This document shows, piece by piece, positions 44,401 to 54,723 of a DNA stretch of 64,000 nt; the first letter of the stretch is position 1, and each line of letters starts with the position of its first letter. Below the pieces are notes generated by a model. It saw nothing but the letters and a program-made list of their open reading frames with translations. It was not told where the DNA came from and did not search any database. This DNA is from an uncultured Hyphomicrobiales bacterium (GTDB taxonomy: Bacteria > Pseudomonadota > Alphaproteobacteria > Rhizobiales > Devosiaceae), in contig CAIMLX010000161.1 of the NCBI GenBank assembly GCA_903842455.1, forward strand, positions 1 through 64,000, written 5' to 3'. A program made the position numbers and the translations under genes.

Positions 44401-45554
44401 GCGCCCCGCAGGCCATCGTCGTCGGCGGCGGGCTTGCCGGGATTGCCGCAGCCATCGCCGTGGCGAAGTCGGGCCTCCGGACGGTGCACCTCGCGCCGAA
44501 AGGCCCGCCCGATCGCAGGACCTCGGCGCTGATGCTGCCGACTGTGGACTATCTGCGGTCGGCCGGCCTGATCGCCAGCCCTTCGAGTATCGGTCACCCG
44601 CTGACGCAGATACGCATCATCGACGCGACCAGCCGATTGATCCGCGCCCCGGAAACCCTGTTCGACAGCAAGGAGGCGGGCCTCGATGCGTTCGGCTGGA
44701 ACTTCTCGAACGTGAAGCTCCTCGAGAGTTTTGAGGCGGCCCGGTCAAACCTCACCAACCTTCAAAGCATCGAGCAGGTCGTCACCGCCATCGAGAACGT
44801 CGGCGGCGTCTGGCGGGTGGAACTGGCGGACGGCAGCAGCCTCAGTGCGCCATTGCTCGTCGGCTCGGATGGCAAGAAGTCACGGGTACGCGTGGAGGGG
44901 GGGGTTCGCGCCCGGGAGAACGGATTCACCGAAGCCGCGCTGGTCTGCGACCTGGAACTGGGCCGGCCGCTCGGGGGAGCGTCGGTGGAGTTCCACTACC
45001 CGCACGGTCCCTTCACACTTGTACCCGCTGGAGGCCAGCGGGCAAACCTCGTCTGGATCGACGACCGGGACGTGCTGAAGGCCGCCCAGGCTGGGGGTCC
45101 CGAGCGGCTGCGACCAACCTTCATCGAGAAGTCGCAGCGACTGTTCGGCGACATCAAGCTGCTCACCCCGGCGCATATGTTCCTGCTGTCGACGTTGAGC
45201 GTCGACGAGGCGGGTCGCGATGGCGTGGTTCTGGTGGGCGAGGCGGCCCATGCGTTCCCCCCGATCGGGGCGCAGGGGCTGAACCTGGGACTGCGCGATG
45301 TCGCCGACCTGTCCGCGTCCCTTGCGGATGTCGATTTGGCAGCACCCGGCTGGGCGGTGCGGGCCAGCGAGAACTATTCACGGCGCCGCGCTGCCGATCT
45401 CAGCCGGACAGGCACGATGGTCGATACGCTGTTCCGCTCGCTTCTCACAAGCATGCTGCCTGCGCAAGCAATGCGGGCGGGCGGCCTCTGGGCGTTGAAA
45501 CTGAGCCCCCAACTGAGGACGCAGGCGTTCTCGGTCGGGATGGGCGTTCGATAG
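44397..45554 (+). CDS. FAD-dependent monooxygenase, UbiH/UbiF/COQ6 family
   Basis: A 385-residue flavoprotein hydroxylase. The FAD-binding Rossmann motif is VVGGGLAGIAAAIAV near the start, the second motif ends VLVGEAAHAFPPIGAQGLNLGLRDVADL (FAD ribityl/aromatic pocket). These enzymes hydroxylate the ubiquinone ring; an exact position cannot be assigned. The ATG at 44397 overlaps the YeeE-type stop, so the three genes form one operon, an unusual pairing. A terminator follows at 45569. Confidence 0.9.
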   Translation: MSAPQAIVVGGGLAGIAAAIAVAKSGLRTVHLAPKGPPDRRTSALMLPTVDYLRSAGLIASPSSIGHPLTQIRIIDATSRLIRAPETLFDSKEAGLDAFGWNFSNVKLLESFEAARSNLTNLQSIEQVVTAIENVGGVWRVELADGSSLSAPLLVGSDGKKSRVRVEGGVRARENGFTEAALVCDLELGRPLGGASVEFHYPHGPFTLVPAGGQRANLVWIDDRDVLKAAQAGGPERLRPTFIEKSQRLFGDIKLLTPAHMFLLSTLSVDEAGRDGVVLVGEAAHAFPPIGAQGLNLGLRDVADLSASLADVDLAAPGWAVRASENYSRRRAADLSRTGTMVDTLFRSLLTSMLPAQAMRAGGLWALKLSPQLRTQAFSVGMGVR

Positions 45555-45568
45555 GGCCCTAAAGAAAC

Positions 45569-45593
45569 AAAGGGCGCCCGAGGGCGCCCTTTT
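45569..45593. terminator. bidirectional terminator between convergent genes
   Basis: An 11-bp inverted repeat AAAGGGCGCCC / GGGCGCCCTTT, with T residues on both strands, separates the UbiH-like gene (+) from the ialB-type gene (-). It can serve both. Confidence 0.85.
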
Positions 45594-45613
45594 CAGTTCC
45601 GGCTCACCGTGCC

Positions 45614-46312
45614 CTACTGCGCGGCAGGCGCGGGCGTAGTGCCTTCGGCGGGCGTCTCGCCAGCGTCGAGCTGCTTGCGAAGCTCCTCGGCGCGGTCCTG
45701 CAACTGCTGCTCGAGCGCCGACGGGCCGGTGGTCTGGTTGTTGAATTCCTCGAAGGTCATCGCCGCCTCGCCGTCATAGACGGACGTGAAGCCGGCGAGC
45801 GTGATGTCGATCACCAGATCCTTGTTCTGCCGGTTCTTGGCGGTGAGCTTCAGCGTGCCGCCCTTCTTGAGGCTGTTTACGTAAGCCTCGTTGATCACCA
45901 GCTGGGTGGCGCACGATGTCGGGTCGCACAGCATGAAGGGGACGCGGATCGGCTTGCCGCCATCGATCTGCCAGGTAAGGCCGAAGGGCAGCAGGACGCC
46001 AAGCGGTACCGCCGCGACGGCGAGCAGGCGGCTCTCCTGGCCCGGGTCGTCGCGCAGCAGGAACGAGCCGAGGAACTGACCGTTGGCGACGATGACCTGC
46101 CGCATGATGCAGGCCTTCTTGCCGTCGGCAAGCGGATCACAAACCTTTAGCCAGTTCGTAGCGGGTGTCGCAGCAGCTGCCGGAGCGGCAGGCGTAGCTG
46201 CACCCTCAGCAGGGGCCGCCGGAGTGGCGTTGTCCTGCGCGAGCACCGACATGTTCGGCAGCATCAGCGCGGCGACCGCAAGGCCGGCAACAACGAGCTT
46301 CTTGAGGGTCAT
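45614..46312 (-). CDS. invasion-associated locus B (IalB) family protein
   Basis: A 232-residue secreted or periplasmic protein. A signal peptide (MTLKKLVVAGLAVAALMLPNMSVLAQ) is followed by an Ala/Pro-rich linker, then an IalB domain: WLKVCDPLADGKKACIMRQVIV, LLPFGLTWQIDGGKPIRVPFMLCDPTSCATQLVINEAYV, and TAKNRQNKDLVIDITLAGF. Four cysteines (two pairs) probably form disulfides. The C-terminal 30 residues are charged and Pro-rich. Family members are common in Hyphomicrobiales, with poorly defined function despite the name. Confidence 0.9.
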   Translation of the reverse strand: MTLKKLVVAGLAVAALMLPNMSVLAQDNATPAAPAEGAATPAAPAAAATPATNWLKVCDPLADGKKACIMRQVIVANGQFLGSFLLRDDPGQESRLLAVAAVPLGVLLPFGLTWQIDGGKPIRVPFMLCDPTSCATQLVINEAYVNSLKKGGTLKLTAKNRQNKDLVIDITLAGFTSVYDGEAAMTFEEFNNQTTGPSALEQQLQDRAEELRKQLDAGETPAEGTTPAPAAQ

Positions 46313-46424
46313 CGAGTATCCTTGTGGTTTCTACCAGTCGGTGGCTCCCCGGCCACCCTGAATTTCCGCGTTCTTGAAGGCACGAAATCGGGCAATAACA
46401 TGACGCTCCTTCATTCCGGAAGAC

Positions 46425-49400
46425 TTATCCCGCAAGTGTTGCCACCGCGCCCGTTTCCCCGGCAATCCGGGCCATCCGGGACAGAATCGCCGCCGTTCCC
46501 TTCAGCCTCGCATCAGGAGTTGGCCAATCTCGGGCAAACACGAGTTTCTGATCTGGTCGTACACGCACCTGCATCTGCCGATCGGAGATCAGCCGGACGA
46601 GCCCTGCAGGATTGGGGAACTCGTTGTTGCGCAGCGTGATGATCGCACCCTTGGAGCCGGCATCGACCTTTTCGACATTGGCCTGCCGGCAGAGCGCCTT
46701 GACCAGAATGGTCTTGAGCAGCGCTTCGACCTCGGGCGGCAGCGGTCCGAAACGATCGATGAGTCCCGCGCCGGCCTCGTCGATATCGCGCATGTCGGTG
46801 AGGTCGCCGAGCTGGCGGTACAGCTGCATACGCACCTGCAAATCCGGCACATAGTGCTCGGGAATCGCCACCGGCATGCCGAGCGAGATGGTGGGGCTCC
46901 ACTCGCCCTTTTCCTCGAAATCGGTGTCACCGTTGCGTAGCGCTGCGACGGCCTCTTCAAGCATCGCCTGGTAGAGTTCGAACCCGACCTCGCGAATGTG
47001 GCCCGACTGCTCGTCACCCAGCAAGTTGCCGGCGCCGCGAATATCGAGATCGTGGCTGGCGAGCTGAAAACCCGCTCCCAGGCTTTCGAGCGACTGCAGA
47101 ACGCTCAGGCGCCGTTCGGCCGTGTCGTTGAGCTTGCGGTCGGGCGGGATGGTGAAGAGCGCATAGGCGCGCTGCTTGGCCCGGCCGATGCGGCCGCGGA
47201 TCTGGTAGAGCTGGGCGAGCCCGAAATTGTCGGCGCGGTGCACCACCAGCGTGTTGGCGTTCGGGATGTCGAGGCCGGATTCGACGATGGTGGTCGCCAC
47301 CAGCACGTCGAACTTGCCGTCGTAGAAATTGTTCATGATGTCGTCGAGTTCGGTTGGCGGCATCTGGCCGTTGGCGACAACGAACGACACCTCGGGCACC
47401 TGCTGGCGCAGGAACTCCGCGATGTCGGGCTGATCCTTGATCTTGGGCACGACATAGAACGCCTGCCCGCCGCGATACTTTTCGCGCAGCAGCGCCTCGC
47501 GGACGCTGAGCGGATCGAAGGGCGAGATGAAGGTGCGTATGGCGAGGCGATCGACCGGCGGCGTCGCCAGCAGGCTGAGATCGCGAACGCCGGTCAGGGC
47601 GAGCTGCAAAGTGCGCGGAATCGGTGTGGCCGTGAGCGTCAGCACATGGACGTTGCCCTTCAGTTCCTTCAGCCGCTCCTTGTGGCCAACGCCGAAGTGC
47701 TGCTCCTCGTCGATGATCAGCAGGCCGAGGTCCTTGAACTCGACCGACTTGCTGAGCAAGGCGTGCGTGCCGATGACGATGTCGAGTTTGCCGTTCTTCA
47801 GCTCTTCCTTGGCTCCCTTGAGCTGCTGCGCCGAGACGAGGCGGGAGGCCTGCGCCACCCGCAGCGGCAGACCGGCGAAACGATCGCGGAAGTTGCGGTA
47901 GTGCTGGCGCGACAGCAGCGTCGTCGGCACGACCACCGCCACCTGGCGGCCTGACATGGCGACGGCGAAGGCGGCGCGGAGGGCCACCTCGGTCTTGCCA
48001 AAGCCGACGTCGCCGCAGACGAGCCGGTCCATGACCTTGCCAGACGACAAGTCCTCGAACACGGCGTTGATGGCGACGAGCTGGTCCTCGGTCTCTTCGT
48101 AGGGGAAGCGGGCGGCGAACTCCTCGTAGAGGCCGGGCTGGATGTCGATCGGCGGCACTAGTGTGAGCGCGCGCAGCGCAGCAATCTTGATCAGCTGGTC
48201 CGCCATCTCGCGGATGCGCTTCTTCAGCCGGCTCTTCTTGGCCTGCCAGGCTACGCCGCCGAGCTTGTCGAGTTCGCCGACATCGGTGCCGTAGCGGGTG
48301 AGAAGCTCGATGTTCTCGACCGGCAGGTAGAGCTTGGTGTTCTGCGCATATTCGATCTCGACGCAGTCGTGCGGGGCGCCGGAGACATCGATCGTCTTCA
48401 GCCCGAGAAAGCGGCCGATGCCGTGATCGACGTGCACGACCAGGTCACCGGCAGCGAGGCTGGCGGCTTCGGTGAGCGCGTCGGAGGCTTTCTTGCGCTT
48501 CTTGGGGCGCAGCAGGCGCTCGCCGAGAATGTCCTGCTCGGCCAGCACCAGCATATCGTCGGTGGCAAAGCCGGTCTCGAGGCCGAGCACGACGATGGCA
48601 GTCGTGTCGGCTGAGGTGGTCTCGGCGTCGAGCCAGTTCTCGGCAAGGCGGGGGTGCTCGAGGCCGTGATCCTTCAGCACCTGGACCATGCGGTCGCGCG
48701 AGCCTTCGGACCAGCAGGCAATAATGGTGCGGCGTTTCTTCTTCTGTTCGGCCTTCAGCAGGTTGACCACGGCGGTGAACAGGTTGACGTCCTGCGCCTG
48801 CCGCTCGGCGGCGAAGCTATGGGTCAGCCGGCCGCCGGCATCGTCGCTCTTTTTGCCGTCGGGCGCGAGGAAGGGCGACAGCTGCAGCACGCCGCCCTTG
48901 GGGGCCAGGGCGTAGAGCGGCTGCTCCATCTCGTAGAGCAGATCGGGCTTTACCGGCTTGTAGGGAGCGGCGCCGCCGGTGTTTTTCTCGTGCCGGGCCT
49001 ATTCGCGAGCCTCGTAGTAGTCGGTGATCTGGGTCTGGCGGTCCGCGTAGGCTTCCTTGGCCTGCTCGTCGAAAACGAAGGGAGCCTCGTCGGTATAAGC
49101 GGTGAGGTGGTCGAGGCGCTCGTAGAAGAACGCCAGCCAGTGCTCGACGCCGGGGTAGCGCTGGCCTGCGCTGACGGCGGCGTAGAGCGGATCGTCCACC
49201 GTGTTTCCGCCGAAGGTAGCGGTGTAGCGCTGGCGGAAGCGCCTGATACCGTCTTCGGTGAGCAGCACCTCGCTCATCGGAGCGAGCGCCATGCGCTTGA
49301 GGTTGCCCGTGGTGCGCTGGGTATCGGCGTCGAAGGTGCGGATGGACTCGAGCTGGCGACCGAAGAAATCGAAACGGAGCGGGGCTTCCTGCCCTGCGGG

Positions 49401-49919
49401 ATAAAGGTCCACAAGGCCGCCGCGCACGGCATATTCGCCCTGCTCACGCACCGTGGGCACGCGGAGGTAGCCGTTGCCGGAGGCCCAGGCGATCAGCTTG
49501 TCGCTGTCGACGACCTGCCCGGCGGCTGCCGAAAAGCTCATGCCGCGCACGACGTCGAGCGGCGGCAGCTTCTGCACCAGCGCGTTGACCGTGGTGAGGA
49601 CGATGGCGCCTTTCACGGCGCCCGAGGCAATCGCCGAGAGCGTCGTCATGCGGGCGGCGATAGTGACGCCGTTGGGCGAGACGCGGTCGTATGGCAGGCA
49701 GTCCCAGGCGGGGAGTTGGAGCACCGGATGACCGGGCATCAACTGCTCGAGGATCTCCGACATGCGCTGCATTCGGCGGCCGTCGCGCGCGACGAAGACG
49801 GCGGCAACCGGTTGATCCGCATTGCCTTTCAGGCGGTTCTCGACGAGGCGTGCGAGCACTACCGGCTGCATGCCATCGGGGACATTGGAGATAGTGCGGT
49901 CAGGCTTGATGTCGGTCAT
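46425..49919 (-). pseudogene. mfd: transcription-repair coupling factor Mfd, interrupted by an in-frame TAG
   Basis: Mfd removes stalled RNA polymerase and recruits UvrA. The N-terminal part (306 residues, 48999-49919) covers the UvrB-homology region. A TAG at 48999-49001 ends it (residue 307), but the same frame continues without gap: codons 48998-48930 read ARHEKNTGGAAPYKPVKPDLL and on into MEQPLYALAPKG, and then 834 residues. That second part has the CarD-like RNA-polymerase-interacting domain (DLVVHVDHGIGRFLGL), Walker A (GDVGFGKTEVALRA), a DEEQH box and the TRG-containing C-terminus. Total is 1165 codons, a normal length. A single CAG-to-TAG change would explain it. It could be a recent mutation, a sequencing error or read-through. 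Confidence 0.9.
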
Positions 49920-50197
49920 GACGCGGTCTTGAAGGCCAGGAGGTCGGCAAGGAGGTCCCTGTCGGCGTCAGGCGGCATCGGCAGGCTGCCCATCAGCCAG
50001 TCGAGGAGGTCGGTATCCATTTCCTCGAGGAGTGCCTCGAAGCGATCGAGCTCCGCTGGCGACATGGTCGGCAGCCGGGCATCGGCGTAGGGCCCGAGCA
50101 TCAGGTCCATTTCGCGGGTGCCGCGGTGCCAGGCACGGTAGCGCAGGCGGCGCAGCCGCATAGACAGTTCTTCACCGGCTGCTTTTTCAGGGGCCAT
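49916..50197 (-). CDS. sdhE: succinate dehydrogenase assembly factor 2 family (SdhE)
   Basis: A 93-residue small protein that helps attach FAD to the SdhA subunit. The hallmark RGTREMDLMLG is at residues 25-35, preceded by LRRLRYRAWH. It overlaps mfd by ATGA, an arrangement shared with other alphaproteobacteria. The gene is divergent from recG. Confidence 0.93.
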   Translation of the reverse strand: MAPEKAAGEELSMRLRRLRYRAWHRGTREMDLMLGPYADARLPTMSPAELDRFEALLEEMDTDLLDWLMGSLPMPPDADRDLLADLLAFKTAS

Positions 50198-50284
50198 GAG
50201 CGGGTCGTCTCGGGGAATGGTTGCCTCTGATACGCGGTTCTCCCCGGCCTGTCACGAGCCCATGGAATCCAATACGTTGTTGCT

Positions 50285-52393
50285 ATGTCCCGCCCCCCTG
50301 CCCTCGATCCACTGTTTCGTTCGCTCCACTCCATCAAGGGGGTTGGTCCGCAGCTTTCCGCCCTGCTGACGCGGTTCTTCGGGGCGCCGGAGGGACAGGA
50401 GGCCATTGCGCTCGACCTGTTGATGCACATGCCGACCGGGGTGGTGGACCGGCGGCGGATGGATGGCATTGCCGGGACGTTCCACAACCAGGTGGCGACG
50501 CTGAAGCTGCATATCGACCGGCATTTGCCGCCGCCGCGGGGGCGGCCGGGCGTGCCGCACCGAGTGTTCGCGCATGACCAGACCGGGGAAATCCAGCTTG
50601 TCTACTTTCGGGCGCAGGGCGGTTGGGTGGAAAAGCTGCTGCCGGTCGGGGAGGACCGGTATGTCTCTGGGACCATTGGTTTTTTCAACGGCGATAAGCA
50701 GATCACGCACCCCGACTACGTCGTCGAGGCCGACAAGTTCGACGAGATGCCGCTGGTGGAGCCGGTCTATCCGCTGACGCAGGGACTGAGCTCCCGGGCG
50801 CTGACCAAGCTCACCCGGCAGGTGCTCGGGACGCTGCCGGAGCTGCCGGAATGGGGGACGCCGGAGACGCTCGCCAACTTCAAATGGCCGAGCTTTTTCA
50901 AGGCGATGCACCTCGCGCATGAGCCGGAGACACCGGACGATGCGCAGCTCTGGTCGCCGGCGCGGATGCGGCTCGCCTATGACGAGTACCTGGCAGGGCA
51001 GCTGGCGCTGCTGATCGTCCGCTCGCAACTGGTCGCGCCTCGCGGAATAGCGCGGACTTTCAACGGGTTGATCACCGGGGCGGTGACGGCCGCCCTGCCT
51101 TATACGCTCACTGAGGGACAGCGGCTGGCGGTCGAGGACATTCTCGCCGATCTCGCCGCGCCTGAGCGGATGTCGCGGCTGGTGCAGGGTGACGTGGGGG
51201 CCGGCAAGACCGTGGTGGCCCTGATGGCGATGGCGGCGGTGGCCGAGAGCGGCGCCCAGTCGGTGATGATGGCGCCGACGGAACTGCTGGCAAATCAGCA
51301 CTTTAGGTCCCTTGCGCCGATCTGCGTGAAGGCGGGCCTCGGGATCGAACTGCTGACCGGGAAGATGCCGGCGGCGGATCGGCGGGCGGCGCTGGAGCGG
51401 CTGAAGTCCGGGGAGAGCACCATTGCGGTGGGGACGCATGCGCTGTTCCAGAGCGGGGTGGAGTTTCACAACCTGGGGCTGACGGTGGTGGACGAGCAGC
51501 ACCGGTTCGGGGTGCACCAGAGATTGGCGTTGTCGGAGAAGGGGTTACATGCCGACCTGCTGGTGATGACAGCGACGCCGATCCCGCGGACGCTGGTGCT
51601 GACGCACTTTGGCGACATGGCCGTGTCGATCATCCGCGACAAGCCGCGTGGACGGCAACCGATTGATACGGCTGTACTTTCCATCGGCGAGTATGGTCGG
51701 GTGGTGCAGCGGTTGCAGGCGCGGATTGCCGAGGGGGCGCAGGCGTTCTGGGTCTGCCCGCTGGTGGAGGAGAGCGAGCACCTCGAGGTGATGGCGGCAG
51801 AGGAGCGGTTTGCCGAACTGAAGAAGGTGTTCGGCGACCAGGTGGTGCTGGTGCACGGCAAGATGTCGGCGGCGGCAAAAGCTGATGCGATGGAACGGTT
51901 TAGCCGGAACGACGCAAAGGTTCTGGTGGCGACGACGGTGATCGAGGTGGGGGTGGATGTGCCCAATGCCTCGATCATGATCATCGAGCATGCCGAGCGG
52001 TTCGGGCTGGCGCAGCTGCATCAGTTGCGGGGGCGCGTCGGGCGCGGCAGCCAGCGGTCGGCGTGCCTGCTGCTCTACAAGGAGCCGCTGTCGGAGACGG
52101 CGACGGCGCGACTGGAGACGATCCGGAAGACTGAGGACGGGTTCGAAATTGCCGAGAAAGATCTGGAGCTTAGGGGCCAGGGCGACGTGCTGGGGACGCG
52201 ACAGTCGGGCATGCCGGGGTATCATTTGGCGGTGCCGGACGTGCACCGGCATCTGCTCGAGTGGGCGCATGCGGACGCCAAGGCGGCCCTGACGCGTAAC
52301 CCGGGACTGACCGGTCCGGAAGGCGAAGCGCTGCGAACGCTGCTTTATCTGTTCCGCAAAGACCTGGCTTTGCCACTCATTCGTGCGGGTTAG
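50285..52393 (+). CDS. recG: ATP-dependent DNA helicase RecG
   Basis: A 702-residue replication-fork-reversal helicase. The N-terminal wedge/OB domain (to about residue 200, HMPTGVVDRRRMDGIAGTF) is followed by the helicase core: Walker A GDVGAGKTVVALMA, motif II DEQH, HRFGVHQRLALSEKG, and the C-terminal RecG helical hairpin with LRGRVGRGSQRSACLLLY and LELRGQGDVLGTRQSGMPGY. Length is normal. It is divergent from sdhE-mfd. Confidence 0.96.
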   Translation: MSRPPALDPLFRSLHSIKGVGPQLSALLTRFFGAPEGQEAIALDLLMHMPTGVVDRRRMDGIAGTFHNQVATLKLHIDRHLPPPRGRPGVPHRVFAHDQTGEIQLVYFRAQGGWVEKLLPVGEDRYVSGTIGFFNGDKQITHPDYVVEADKFDEMPLVEPVYPLTQGLSSRALTKLTRQVLGTLPELPEWGTPETLANFKWPSFFKAMHLAHEPETPDDAQLWSPARMRLAYDEYLAGQLALLIVRSQLVAPRGIARTFNGLITGAVTAALPYTLTEGQRLAVEDILADLAAPERMSRLVQGDVGAGKTVVALMAMAAVAESGAQSVMMAPTELLANQHFRSLAPICVKAGLGIELLTGKMPAADRRAALERLKSGESTIAVGTHALFQSGVEFHNLGLTVVDEQHRFGVHQRLALSEKGLHADLLVMTATPIPRTLVLTHFGDMAVSIIRDKPRGRQPIDTAVLSIGEYGRVVQRLQARIAEGAQAFWVCPLVEESEHLEVMAAEERFAELKKVFGDQVVLVHGKMSAAAKADAMERFSRNDAKVLVATTVIEVGVDVPNASIMIIEHAERFGLAQLHQLRGRVGRGSQRSACLLLYKEPLSETATARLETIRKTEDGFEIAEKDLELRGQGDVLGTRQSGMPGYHLAVPDVHRHLLEWAHADAKAALTRNPGLTGPEGEALRTLLYLFRKDLALPLIRAG

Positions 52394-52429
52394 TGCGCGC
52401 GTAGGCCAGAAACTTCTGCCAGTTCTTCG

Positions 52430-52816
52430 TCAGTCGACGGAGTATCGCCGGAGGACGTCGATTTCGACATAGCGGAGGACGCTCTGATGGGTGGCGGCGA
52501 GCACCACGCGCGGGGCCATGCCGGCTTCAAGGGCTTCGATCCAGCGGGGGGCGAGGAGGCACCAATGATCGCCTGCCTTGAGGCCGGGGAAGGCGTATTC
52601 GGGCATCGGGGTGGAGAGGTCGTTGCCCTTCGATTTCGAGAAGGCGAGAAAGGCGTCGGTGGCTTCGATGCAGACGGTGTGTCGCGCCTGGCCGTCGGGG
52701 CCGGTGATGCAATGGCCGGTGCGGTAGAAGGCGGTGAGCGGGCTCATGGAGCACGGCCTCAGCGGCTCGCCGAAGACGTTGAGTTCGGGCGGACCCTCGA
52801 AGAACGGCTTATTCAA
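52430..52816 (-). CDS. DUF2237 family protein
   Basis: A 128-residue conserved protein of unknown function. The family motifs are LNVFGEPLRPC, PLTAFYRTGHC, GQARHTVCIEATDAFLAFSKSKGNDLSTPMPEYAFPGLKAGDHWCLLAPRW and VLAATHQSVL. Four conserved cysteines are visible, so a metal or redox role is possible. Its start overlaps the glmS stop by 8 bases, so it is translated as part of the glmS operon. Confidence 0.9.
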   Translation of the reverse strand: MNKPFFEGPPELNVFGEPLRPCSMSPLTAFYRTGHCITGPDGQARHTVCIEATDAFLAFSKSKGNDLSTPMPEYAFPGLKAGDHWCLLAPRWIEALEAGMAPRVVLAATHQSVLRYVEIDVLRRYSVD

Positions 52817-54635
52817 CGGTCACGCTCTTGGCGAGGTTACGCGGCTGGTCGACGTCCGTGCCCATGAAGGTGGCGGTGTGGTAGGCGAGCAGCTGCACCG
52901 GGATGGTGGCGAGGATCGGGGCGACGAAGCTCGAGACCTTGGGGAGCACGATGATCTCGGCGACGCCGTGGCCGACGGTCGCCGCGCCCTCTTCGTCGGT
53001 GATGAGGATGATCTTGCCGCCGCGGGCTGCGACTTCCTGCATGTTGGAGAGGGTCTTTTCCATCAGATCGTCGGACGGGGCGACGACGATGACCGGCATC
53101 TGCTCGTCGACGAGCGCGATGGGACCGTGCTTCAGCTCGCCGGCGGCATAGCCCTCGGCGTGGATGTAGCTGATTTCCTTGAGTTTCAGGGCGCCTTCCA
53201 TGGCGATGGGGAACATCTGGCCGCGGCCGAGATAGAGCACGTCCTTGGCCTTGCTCAGCCCCTTGGCGATGCGTTCGATCTCGGCTTCGGTGCCGAGCGC
53301 CTGCGAGATAGCGGAGGGGAGTTCGACGAGGGCGCGGACCAGTTCCTCCTCCTGCCCCTCAGCCAGCGTGCCGCGGGCAACGGCAGCGGCTACAGCGAGC
53401 GAGGCAAGCGCCGTCAGCTGGGCGGTGAAGGCCTTGGTGGAGGCGACGCCGATTTCGGGACCGCAAAGGGTCGGGAACACTACCTGGCTTTCCCGCGCGA
53501 TGGTGGACTCAGGCGAGTTCAGCAGCGCCGTGATGTACTGGCCTTCGCGGGCGCAGTAGCGGAGCGCGGCGAGGGTGTCGGCGGTCTCACCGGACTGCGA
53601 GATGAAGAGGCTGGCGCCGCCCGGCGACAGCGGCGGCTCGCGGTAGCGGAACTCGCTCGCCACATCGACATCGACCGGCAGGCGGGCGTAGCGCTCGAAC
53701 CAGTATTTCGCGACCAGGCCGGCATAGTAGGCGGTGCCGCAGGCGGAGATGGTGAGGCGGGTCAGCGACTTGAAATCGAAGGGCAGCTCTTCACGCAGCG
53801 CCACCTTTTCGGCACCCATATCCACGTAATGGCTGAGGGTGTGCGAGATGGTTTCGGGCTGCTCGTAGATCTCCTTGGCCATGAAATGGCGGTGGTTGCC
53901 CTTGTCGACCAGCAGCGCCGAAGCGTTGGAGACCAGCATCTCGCGCTTGACGATGGCATCCTCGCCGTCGCGGATGGTGACGCCATCCTTGGTCATCACC
54001 GCCCAGTCGCCATCGAGCAGGTAGCTCAGCCGCGAAGTGAAGGGGGCGAGCGCCATGGCGTCGGAGCCGAGGTACATTTCGGTTGCGCCATAGCCGATGG
54101 CGAGCGGCGCGCCGCGGCGGGCGGCGATGAGCAGCGCATCCTGGCCCTTGAACATGAAGGCGAGCGCGAAGGCGCCGCGCAGCGATTTCAGGGTGCGGGC
54201 GACCGCCAGCTCGGGATCGAGGCCGCGATCGAGTTCGCGGGTGACCCAGAGGGCGACGGATTCGGTGTCGGTCTGGGTTTTCGGGAGGTAGCCGTCCTTG
54301 GCCAGGTCTTCCAGCAACTCGCGGAAATTCTCGATGATGCCGTTGTGGACGACGGCGACCTTGTCGGTGGCGTGCGGGTGGGCGTTGCCCTCGGTGGGGG
54401 CGCCGTGGGTGGCCCAGCGGGTATGGCCGATGCCGATATTGCCGCCGAGCGGCTCGAAATCGAGCTTGGCGCGGAGGTTGCCGAGCTTGCCTTCGGCGCG
54501 GCGGCGGCTGATCTGGCCGGACTCGAGCGTCGCGACGCCGGCGCTGTCGTAGCCGCGGTACTCGAGACGCTTCAGGGCGTCGACCAGCCGGGGCGCGACG
54601 GGTTCAATGCCGATGATTCCGACGATGCCGCACAT
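52809..54635 (-). CDS. glmS: glutamine-fructose-6-phosphate aminotransferase (GlmS)
   Basis: A 608-residue cytoplasmic enzyme that makes glucosamine-6-phosphate from fructose-6-phosphate and glutamine. The nucleophile is Cys2 (MCGIVGIIG), followed by a class II glutaminase domain (to about 220; HTRWATHGAPTEGNAHPH). Two SIS domains follow (SACGTAYYAGLVAKYW; SQSGETADTLAALRY; YLGRGQMFPIAMEGALKLKEISYIHAE) and the typical end KSVTVE. Upstream lies an inverted repeat rather than a glmS riboswitch. Confidence 0.97.
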   Translation of the reverse strand: MCGIVGIIGIEPVAPRLVDALKRLEYRGYDSAGVATLESGQISRRRAEGKLGNLRAKLDFEPLGGNIGIGHTRWATHGAPTEGNAHPHATDKVAVVHNGIIENFRELLEDLAKDGYLPKTQTDTESVALWVTRELDRGLDPELAVARTLKSLRGAFALAFMFKGQDALLIAARRGAPLAIGYGATEMYLGSDAMALAPFTSRLSYLLDGDWAVMTKDGVTIRDGEDAIVKREMLVSNASALLVDKGNHRHFMAKEIYEQPETISHTLSHYVDMGAEKVALREELPFDFKSLTRLTISACGTAYYAGLVAKYWFERYARLPVDVDVASEFRYREPPLSPGGASLFISQSGETADTLAALRYCAREGQYITALLNSPESTIARESQVVFPTLCGPEIGVASTKAFTAQLTALASLAVAAAVARGTLAEGQEEELVRALVELPSAISQALGTEAEIERIAKGLSKAKDVLYLGRGQMFPIAMEGALKLKEISYIHAEGYAAGELKHGPIALVDEQMPVIVVAPSDDLMEKTLSNMQEVAARGGKIILITDEEGAATVGHGVAEIIVLPKVSSFVAPILATIPVQLLAYHTATFMGTDVDQPRNLAKSVTVE

Positions 54636-54723
54636 GTTTACCCTCGTGAGTTTCGAGCGCGGCGTTGCAACCGCGCCTCCTCGCCCCTGGCGGGAGAGGA
54701 TAGTGGAGCTTGGCGGCTTGGCC

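Noticed and set aside
48654-50090. A 478-codon plus-strand frame opposite mfd
   Set aside because: Antisense to well-supported mfd and sdhE; no domain.
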